Source: Pseudomonadota bacterium
Lineage (GTDB): Bacteria; Pseudomonadota; Alphaproteobacteria; Rhizobiales; Rhizobiaceae
Direction of reading: 5' to 3'
DNA: 5,278 nucleotides
Assembly (NCBI GenBank): GCA_023387715.1
Contig: JAEWHQ010000129.1
Coordinates: forward strand, 1 to 5,278
Shown here piece after piece: positions 1 to 5,278 of the stretch (position 1 is the first letter of the stretch; the number at the start of each line of letters is the position of its first letter). Both the position numbers and the translations under genes were made by a program. The notes under the pieces were generated by a model. That model worked only from the letters and a program-made list of their open reading frames with translations. It made no database searches and had not been told where the DNA came from.

Positions 1-1134
1 CTCTTCATCTGTAGCGAGCATGAAAGCCGCGATTTTGCTTGTCTCTTGAGTGATGCAAAAAGCATTTTTGTTGTTGGCTGCATCGTCCAGTTCAAGGCCT
101 AGCCATTGTAACTTGCGCGCGATGCGGGCGCGGATTTCCGGCTGGTGTTCGCCAATGCCGGCGGTGAAAATAACGGCATCCACCCCGCCAAGGCTTGTCG
201 CCTGACGGGTGATTTCGCCAGCAATACGGGTGGTGAAAAGTTCAATCGCTTGGTGCGCTTCGGGAGTATCGCTTACCAGCAATTCACGGCAATCACCGCT
301 GATATCTGAAACACCGAGCAGGCCGGAGCGATGATAAAGCAGATCGGTCAGTGCATCGGTGCTTATTTTCTGCTGGTTCAGCAAATGCAGCAAGACACCT
401 GCATCAATATTACCGCAGCGTGTTGCCATCGGAATACCGTCCAGCGTTGAAAAACTCATGCTGGTATCAACACTTTTGCCGTTCTCAAGCGCGCAAATAC
501 TGGCACCGCTGCCAAGATGCGCAACAATGAGCTTTTTTCGGCTTAAATCAGGTTGCAGCTCGTTCAATTGTTGCGCGATGGATTGGTAAGAAAGGCCGTG
601 AAATCCATAGCGTTTGATGCCCTGATCGTGCATGGCACGCGGAATAGCAAAGCGGCGGATCACATCCGGCATGGTGCGATGGAACGCTGTGTCAAAAGAA
701 GCTGTTTGCAAAATATCAGGGAAAAGCTGACGGATTGCTTTAATCAGTGCCAGACTTTTAGGCTGATGCAGCGGCGCATAGGCCGACAGATCATCAATTG
801 CCTGAATGCTTTTTTCATCAATCAGCACGGGGCCGGCAAAAACATCGCCGCCATGCACAACACGGTGCCCAATGGCTTTGACGCGGGCAAGGTCGATATG
901 GGTTGAAAGCTTGTCAAAAACTTCGCTTAAGACAGCAACAATATCGGCGGAATCTTGTGCTTGCAGCTTGATATCCAGCCGTTCCTTGCCGCGCTCCATA
1001 TGAAAATTCAATGGAGACGCGGCAAAGTCGATGCCTGCTTTTGCCGACTTTTGTAAAGACGAGCCATCACATTCAAAACTGCCGATTTTAACGGTAGATG
1101 ATCCTGTATTGAATGTGAGGATTAAATCATTCAT
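1..1134 (-). CDS. ackA: Acetate kinase, 3' end cut by window edge
   Basis: This cytoplasmic enzyme interconverts acetate + ATP and acetyl phosphate + ADP, linking acetyl-CoA/phosphoketolase metabolism to substrate-level ATP synthesis. The frame is open from ATG at 1134 to the edge, giving 378 residues with no stop; the family is usually about 400, so some 20 residues are missing. ASKHA-fold landmarks are in order: N-terminal phosphate-binding loop FNTGSS (8-13), GHRVVHGG (89-96, with Arg91), APLHQP (120-125, His123), FDTAFH (147-152, Asp148), YGFHGLSY (176-183, His179), HLGSGAS (206-212), MATRCG (236-241, Arg239) and FTAGIGEH (323-330). The last visible residues, ATDEE, match the conserved near-C-terminal segment that carries a catalytic Glu. 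The usual HLGNG motif has Ser209 for Asn. The gene lies 59 bases behind the permease gene, same strand. ATG 1134 is preferred because AGGA sits 6 bases upstream; a nearby ATG at 1130 is out of frame. Identification is secure; physiological direction is not visible. Confidence 0.95.
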   Translation of the reverse strand, partial: MNDLILTFNTGSSTVKIGSFECDGSSLQKSAKAGIDFAASPLNFHMERGKERLDIKLQAQDSADIVAVLSEVFDKLSTHIDLARVKAIGHRVVHGGDVFAGPVLIDEKSIQAIDDLSAYAPLHQPKSLALIKAIRQLFPDILQTASFDTAFHRTMPDVIRRFAIPRAMHDQGIKRYGFHGLSYQSIAQQLNELQPDLSRKKLIVAHLGSGASICALENGKSVDTSMSFSTLDGIPMATRCGNIDAGVLLHLLNQQKISTDALTDLLYHRSGLLGVSDISGDCRELLVSDTPEAHQAIELFTTRIAGEITRQATSLGGVDAVIFTAGIGEHQPEIRARIARKLQWLGLELDDAANNKNAFCITQETSKIAAFMLATDEE

Positions 1135-1140
1135 TCCAAG

Positions 1141-1144
1141 TCCT
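1141..1144 (-). promoter_or_regulatory. Ribosome binding site of ackA
   Basis: On the minus strand AGGA lies 6 bases before the ATG at 1134, a good Shine-Dalgarno spacing. It fixes the ackA start and shows that ackA can be translated independently of the permease gene upstream. The remaining bases of the 59-base gap (1135-1193) show no convincing promoter or hairpin-plus-T-run terminator. Confidence 0.7.
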
Positions 1145-1193
1145 AACATAAAGACAGTATTGCAATCAGCGAACGGCAGTTTTTATGGGCGGA

Positions 1194-2306
1194 TCACCTC
1201 AGGAAGTTGCGGAAGCGTTTCAGTGCAAAGAAGAACAGCACCGAACCGATCACAATAAGTGCAAGGAATTGTGGCCAGATCACACTCAAACCTGCACCAC
1301 GGAAAAGAACCGATTGGGCAAGAATGACGAAGTGGGTGTTTGGTGCCGCAAGCATGATATATTGAATGATTTCCGGCATACTTTCACGCGGTGTCATGCC
1401 ACCGGACAAGACCTGCAACGGCAACAGAATAAGGATGATCAAAAGCCCGAATTGCGGCATGGAACCGGCAACGGTGGCCAGATAAATGCCAAGGCTCGTG
1501 GTGGCGAAAAGTTGAAGCGCAACGCCGATCAAAAACAGTATCAGCGAGCCATTGACCGGCACGGCCAATATGCCTTCCACCACAAAAATCAATGATAAGG
1601 CTGTTGCCACAAGCACGACCAGACCCATCGACCAGACCTTACTGATCATGATCTCGATAGGGGTGACCGGCATCACCAAAAGATGCTCGATCGTGCCATG
1701 TTCGCGCTCACGGATGAGTGCGGCACCGGTCAGAATGATCGACAGCATGGTGACGGAAGCAATCACGTTGGTGACTGCGCCAAACCAGCCTTTGTTCAAA
1801 TCCTGATTGAAACGGGCGCGCATATTCTGCTCGACCGGCATTTTGGTGCCGCCGCGATAGCGATCAAGAAATTCGTTCACCTCATTGGTGACAATTGTCT
1901 GGACATAGCGCCCGCCACTGAAGGCCTGACTCATGCGGGTTGCGTCAATATTAAGTTGGATGGTCGGATTGCGACCGGCCAGCAAATCACGTTGAAAACT
2001 TGGCGGAATATTAAGCGCAAATGTATCAAGACCGGAATCCATACGTTTGTCCATTTCGTGCGTCGAGATAAGTTTCGGCGGCACGAAATAAGGTGGATAA
2101 AACGCAGTGGTGATACGGCTTGAAATTGGTGACTGATCCTCATCAACAATCGCAATTGCAGCATTATTGAGGTTTTCTGGCATCGCTTTTGAAGCCGTAT
2201 AAATGGCCAGCGAAAACGCGTAGACAATCAGGATAATCAGCATCGGATCACGGGCAAGCCCGCGCAGTTCCTTGATGCCGAGACGGAATATATTGGAAAT
2301 CCTCAT
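1194..2306 (-). CDS. yhhJ: ABC-2 type exporter permease, YhhJ-like
   Basis: This is an inner-membrane permease subunit of an ABC exporter, 370 residues, close to the roughly 375 of E. coli YhhJ. It has the ABC-2 layout: a cytoplasmic N-terminus, a first membrane helix (about 22-40), a long extracytoplasmic domain (about 41-175, with IVDEDQSP near 53-60 and NIPPSFQRDLLAGR at 99-112), then five more hydrophobic helices (about 176-198, 225-248, 253-278, 286-303 and 341-361). The cytoplasmic stretch REREHGTIEHLLVMPVTPIE (199-218) is the typical ABC-2 loop that contacts the ATPase. It has no ATP-binding motif and so depends on the two-ATPase protein encoded just upstream; its start lies one base after that gene's stop (TGA-G-ATG), with only a weak CAGG upstream, so translation is probably coupled. 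It resembles the C-terminal membrane domain of that protein and likely pairs with it. The substrate is unknown. The gene symbol follows the E. coli gene order and is not proof of orthology. Confidence 0.9.
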   Translation of the reverse strand: MRISNIFRLGIKELRGLARDPMLIILIVYAFSLAIYTASKAMPENLNNAAIAIVDEDQSPISSRITTAFYPPYFVPPKLISTHEMDKRMDSGLDTFALNIPPSFQRDLLAGRNPTIQLNIDATRMSQAFSGGRYVQTIVTNEVNEFLDRYRGGTKMPVEQNMRARFNQDLNKGWFGAVTNVIASVTMLSIILTGAALIREREHGTIEHLLVMPVTPIEIMISKVWSMGLVVLVATALSLIFVVEGILAVPVNGSLILFLIGVALQLFATTSLGIYLATVAGSMPQFGLLIILILLPLQVLSGGMTPRESMPEIIQYIMLAAPNTHFVILAQSVLFRGAGLSVIWPQFLALIVIGSVLFFFALKRFRNFLR

Positions 2307-2307
2307 C

Positions 2308-5088
2308 TCAGCGCGCCTGTTTCTTGAGTAGAACGATACCCAGCACCATCAGCACCGGAATGGTAATCAGCAGCATCAGGAAAGGGAAACCCAGATCGGA
2401 GAAACTGAGTGCTTTCGAGAAAGTGCCGCGTGAAATTATGGTGAAATAGGTGGTCGGATAAAGCTGACCGATAATGGCACCCGCACCTTGCAGCGACGAC
2501 ACCGGATCAATAATGCCGGAATATTGGACAGCCGGAATGAGGGTCATCAAAGCTGTACCAAAAATAGCGGCGATCTGGCTGTTCATGAAGGTGGAAATCA
2601 CCAAGCCCATGCCTGTTGTGATGATCACATAAAGCAGCGCAGCCGTTGCATAGGTCAGGAAACTGCCGGTAAAGCGTACCTGAAAAATGAAGACCGCAAA
2701 GGCTGTCAGCATCAGGAAGTTGAAGAAGGCAAGCCCGATATAAGGCAATTGCTTGCCGATCAGAAACTCGAACTTCGTTACAGGTGTCACGTAGAAATTG
2801 ATGATGGAACCAAGTTCTTTTTCGCGAACCACACTCAACACCGACAGCATCGACGGAATGACCAGCAGCAATAGCGGAATAACTGCTGGCACCATCGCCA
2901 CCAGACTTTGCACATCCGGATTATAACGATAGCGGATTTCCATGTTGAAGCTGGTCAGCGCGGTTGTGTTGCCATAAAGCTCACGCGCTTTTTGCGACAG
3001 CCAGTTCAAATGCGTGCCCTGCACATAGCCTTGAATGGTTTCTGCACGCACGGGCATAGCACCATCAATCCAAGCGCCCACTTCGACAGGGCGGCCATGC
3101 TCAATATTGCGGCCGAAATTCGGAGGAATTTCAAGCGCCAGACTGATCTCGCCATTACGCATGCGCTTGTCCAGCTCATCATAATCGAGGATTGGATCTT
3201 TTTCGATGAAATAGCGGGAGCCGGAGAACTGGCGTATATAATCACGGCTGATCGTGGTGTCATCGCGGTCAATCACCGCGAAGCTGAGATTATTCACGTC
3301 CAGATTGATGCCGTAACCAATCACGAACATCAAAATGACACTACCGAGCATGGCAAGCGTTGCACGGATCGGATCACGGCGGAGTTCCAGTGTTTCACGG
3401 CGCGTATAAGCAAGCAAGCGGCGCAAATCCGGCATCCAGCTGGTTGAAGGCGCCGGAAGCTCTCTTGCCGGTTCACTGATCACCTTTTCATCTGCCACAT
3501 GCACCGGTTGCGGGGCAGGGGCAGTTTCGCCGATGGCATCTTCCAAATAACCGATAAAGGCTTCTTCCAATGTTTCAGCATTGCGGCTGGCAGTGATTGC
3601 CGCCGGTGTATCGCTGATCAACACTTTACCGGCATGCATCAGGGATATGCGATCACACAATTCCGCTTCATTCATGAAGTGGGTGGAGACGAAAATCGTT
3701 ACATTATCTTTACGCGACAGGTCAGCCAGAATTTGCCAGAAAGCATCGCGTGCCACCGGATCAACGCCGGAGGTCGGTTCGTCAAGGATTAAAACATCAG
3801 GCTGATGGATAAGCGCAACCGCCAAAGACAGACGCTGGCGGATACCAAGCGGCATATCATCAGGATAGACATCCATCATGTCGCCCAAATCAAAACGTGC
3901 AGCGAGCTCGACAATACGCTCTTTGGTGCGTGCTTCCTCCATGCCAAAAAGCTTGGCATGAAGTTCCAGATTTTGATGAACGGTTAGTTCTGAATAAAGC
4001 GAAAATGCTTGTGACATATAGCCGACGCGGCGACGCACATCGATGTTTTTCGTGTCAACTTCACGGCCAAAAAGACGCGCAATCCCGTCACTGGCTGGCA
4101 GCAAGCCGGTCAGCACTTTCATGGTGGTGGACTTACCGCAACCATTGGAGCCAAGAAAACCGAAAATTTCGCCGCGCGGAATGCGGAAACTGACATCACT
4201 GACCGCAGTAAATTTACCAAAGCGTACGGTGACATGCTCGGCTTCAATCGCAATATCTGTGATTGTTTCATCGCGCGGCGGGATGACCACTTTGTGGTGA
4301 TCGCGGCGTAATTCTTCCGGCAGCAGGGCAATAAAGGCGGTGTCCACATCCGGTGTGCCTGTTTGCTCCATCAGTTCTTGTGGTGTGCCGCTGGCGAGAA
4401 TCTGTCCGTCATTCATCGCAACCAGCCAGTCGAAGCGCTCGGCTTCTTCCATATAGGCGGTCGCAACGATCACGCTCATACCGGGGCGATCTTTGCGGAT
4501 ATCATCAATCAGCTCCCAGAACTGACGACGAGAGAGCGGATCAACACCCGTGGTTGGCTCGTCCAAAATAAGCAGATCAGGATCGTGAATGAGTGAACAG
4601 CACAAACTTGTCTTCTGCTTCATACCACCGGAAAGTTTGCCAGCAGGCCGGTCGGCAAAAGGCGACATGCCGGTGCGCGCCAGAAGATCGGCAATGCGGC
4701 GTTCACGCTCATGTTTGTTATGGCCGAATAATCTGCCGAAAAACTCAATATTTTCAAAGACCGACAGGGTCGGGTAAAGGTTTTTACCCAAACCTTGCGG
4801 CATATAGGCAATACGCGGAAAAGCCTGTTGGCGATGGCGTTTGTCGGCAATGTCGCCGTCGAGCACCTCAATGAAGCCGTCCTGCATGATGCGCGCACCA
4901 GCAATCAGCGACAAAAGGCTGGATTTTCCCACACCGTCGGGGCCGATCAGGCCGATCATGCGACCGGCCGGAATGTCGAGTGTCAGGTCACGTAAAGCCT
5001 GCTTGTCACCATAAGACAGGCTGACATTTTGAATGCGGGCGACTGGTTTGTCGTCCGCTGCACTACCGCTCGCCAATGGGCTGTTCAT
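2308..5088 (-). CDS. rbbA: Fused two-ATPase ABC exporter with ABC-2 membrane domain, RbbA/YhiH-like
   Basis: This 926-residue protein combines NBD1, NBD2 and an ABC-2 membrane domain; E. coli RbbA is a little over 900. NBD1: Walker A GPDGVGKS (49-56), Q-loop Gln98, signature LSGGMKQ (152-158), Walker B ending Asp176-Glu177, and Ala211 where a switch His is expected. NBD2: Walker A GSNGCGKS (313-320), Q-loop Gln360, altered signature MPLG (412-415), Walker B Asp436-Glu437, switch His470. A Pro/Ala-rich linker (about 519-552) leads to six predicted helices (about 576-593, 728-754, 780-804, 808-832, 837-858, 900-921), with a large extracytoplasmic domain after the first and the ABC-2 loop [17 protein letters not shown] at 754-770. 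It should energise export with the YhhJ-like permease and the HlyD-like adaptor. E. coli RbbA is named as a ribosome-associated ATPase, but the membrane domain and gene context argue for transport. The start at 5088 is chosen over an in-frame ATG at 5118 because it forms an ATGA overlap with the adaptor stop and has GGAA 8 bases upstream. Substrate unknown. Confidence 0.92.
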   Translation of the reverse strand: MNSPLASGSAADDKPVARIQNVSLSYGDKQALRDLTLDIPAGRMIGLIGPDGVGKSSLLSLIAGARIMQDGFIEVLDGDIADKRHRQQAFPRIAYMPQGLGKNLYPTLSVFENIEFFGRLFGHNKHERERRIADLLARTGMSPFADRPAGKLSGGMKQKTSLCCSLIHDPDLLILDEPTTGVDPLSRRQFWELIDDIRKDRPGMSVIVATAYMEEAERFDWLVAMNDGQILASGTPQELMEQTGTPDVDTAFIALLPEELRRDHHKVVIPPRDETITDIAIEAEHVTVRFGKFTAVSDVSFRIPRGEIFGFLGSNGCGKSTTMKVLTGLLPASDGIARLFGREVDTKNIDVRRRVGYMSQAFSLYSELTVHQNLELHAKLFGMEEARTKERIVELAARFDLGDMMDVYPDDMPLGIRQRLSLAVALIHQPDVLILDEPTSGVDPVARDAFWQILADLSRKDNVTIFVSTHFMNEAELCDRISLMHAGKVLISDTPAAITASRNAETLEEAFIGYLEDAIGETAPAPQPVHVADEKVISEPARELPAPSTSWMPDLRRLLAYTRRETLELRRDPIRATLAMLGSVILMFVIGYGINLDVNNLSFAVIDRDDTTISRDYIRQFSGSRYFIEKDPILDYDELDKRMRNGEISLALEIPPNFGRNIEHGRPVEVGAWIDGAMPVRAETIQGYVQGTHLNWLSQKARELYGNTTALTSFNMEIRYRYNPDVQSLVAMVPAVIPLLLLVIPSMLSVLSVVREKELGSIINFYVTPVTKFEFLIGKQLPYIGLAFFNFLMLTAFAVFIFQVRFTGSFLTYATAALLYVIITTGMGLVISTFMNSQIAAIFGTALMTLIPAVQYSGIIDPVSSLQGAGAIIGQLYPTTYFTIISRGTFSKALSFSDLGFPFLMLLITIPVLMVLGIVLLKKQAR
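2316..2320 (-). promoter_or_regulatory. Weak ribosome binding site of the YhhJ-like permease gene
   Basis: ACAGG on the minus strand lies 9 bases before the ATG at 2306, within the last codons of the fused ABC gene. The match to the Shine-Dalgarno sequence is poor, so ribosomes finishing the upstream gene probably restart here; the stop and start are one base apart. Confidence 0.35.
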
Positions 5089-5278
5089 TTCACTGGTTCC
5101 GCAAGGTTGTCTGGCCATTGAGCATCAGATTTCAGCTTGACATAAACGGTGCCAGGCAGGCCTGTTTTTACCATCTGAATGTGCTTTTTCAGCAGTTCTT
5201 GCGGGATTTTTGCCTTTACACGGAAAACCAGTTTCTGGCGTTCTTCTTCAGTTTCTACCGATTTAGGGGTGAACTGCG
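5085..5278 (-). CDS. yhiI: HlyD-family membrane fusion protein, C-terminal fragment (YhiI-like)
   Basis: Only the last 63 codons and the stop are in the window; the gene continues past the right edge, which is why no start is seen. In frame with TGA at 5085-5087 the residues begin [20 protein letters not shown] and run on through [12 protein letters not shown] to a short hydrophilic tail, [13 protein letters not shown]. The TPKxVETxEER...LVFRVKAKI segment followed by KTGLPG is the C-terminal beta-barrel/membrane-proximal signature of YhiI/YbhG-type periplasmic adaptors (membrane fusion proteins), which link an inner-membrane ABC exporter to an outer-membrane channel. The stop overlaps the start of the fused ABC gene by four bases (ATGA), indicating one operon with coupled translation. 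The N-terminal anchor or signal peptide and the coiled-coil hairpin are outside the window, so length and integrity cannot be judged. The fragment is short, so the exact subfamily rests mainly on gene context. Confidence 0.85.
   Translation of the reverse strand, partial: QFTPKSVETEEERQKLVFRVKAKIPQELLKKHIQMVKTGLPGTVYVKLKSDAQWPDNLAEPVK
5097..5100 (-). promoter_or_regulatory. Ribosome binding site supporting the rbbA start at 5088
   Basis: GGAA on the minus strand lies 8 bases before the ATG at 5088, inside the 3' end of the adaptor gene. The alternative in-frame ATG at 5118 lacks a comparable purine-rich site at the right distance. Together with the ATGA stop-start overlap this decides the start. 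Confidence 0.55.

Noticed and set aside
1141..1170. Possible sigma-70-like promoter for ackA (TTCGCT, 17 bases, TATGTT on the minus strand)
   Set aside because: The -35 match is poor and the -10 box would place the transcription start within the ribosome binding site, leaving almost no leader.
359..1258. Several plus-strand open frames of 65 to 117 codons in the left part of the window
   Set aside because: They are mostly opposite the acetate kinase gene, which is open to the window edge and carries all family landmarks.
1185..2123. Plus-strand open frames of 84 to 146 codons opposite the permease gene
   Set aside because: They are antisense shadows; the translations are low in hydrophobic order and have no family motifs, whereas the minus strand encodes a well-formed ABC-2 permease.
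2908..3447. 179-codon open frame on the plus strand
   Set aside because: It lies wholly antisense to the membrane domain of the RbbA-like gene, whose frame shows clear family motifs; its own translation shows no recognisable domain and no clear ribosome binding site.
3750..4600. Two similar stretches about 775 bases apart inside the fused ABC gene, looking like a DNA repeat
   Set aside because: They encode the corresponding Walker B/D-loop regions of NBD1 and NBD2; the similarity is at protein level from an ancient domain duplication and not a recent nucleotide repeat.

Overview
The window carries one strand of work only. All four genes read leftwards on the minus strand, tightly packed, and no plus-strand gene is convincing. 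In transcription order (right to left) they are: the last 63 codons of an HlyD-type membrane fusion protein (YhiI-like); a 926-residue ABC protein with two ATPase domains fused to an ABC-2 membrane domain (RbbA/YhiH-like); a separate 370-residue ABC-2 permease (YhhJ-like); and an acetate kinase (ackA) whose last codons lie beyond the left edge.

The first three genes form a classic export cassette with the order known from E. coli, yhiI-rbbA-yhhJ. The adaptor stop codon overlaps the rbbA start (ATGA), and rbbA and yhhJ are one base apart, so the three are almost certainly one transcript with coupled translation. The two ABC-2 membrane domains (the RbbA C-terminus and YhhJ) are similar to each other and would pair to form the pore. 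The two fused nucleotide-binding domains supply ATP hydrolysis, and the adaptor would extend the path through the periplasm. The substrate cannot be read from the sequence. The ATPase pair is asymmetric: one of the two predicted ATP sites has lost both a signature motif and the switch histidine.

ackA follows after a 59-base gap with its own good ribosome binding site and no visible terminator in front of it, so read-through from the export operon is possible. Its product would interconvert acetate plus ATP with acetyl phosphate plus ADP, a central-carbon function with no obvious link to export.

The organism is a Gram-negative proteobacterium, because it has an HlyD adaptor and an RbbA-type exporter. 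The style of the acetate kinase (HLGSGAS, TRCG and GIGEH motifs instead of HLGNGAS, TRTG and GIGEN) and the moderate base composition suggest an alphaproteobacterium, perhaps in the Brucella/Bartonella neighbourhood; this placement is inference from memory of the families, not a search. No RNA gene, mobile element, CRISPR array, or long repeat was seen. The operon promoter must lie to the right of the window. I see no previously undescribed system here; the most interesting points are the degenerate ATP site and the acetate kinase variant.
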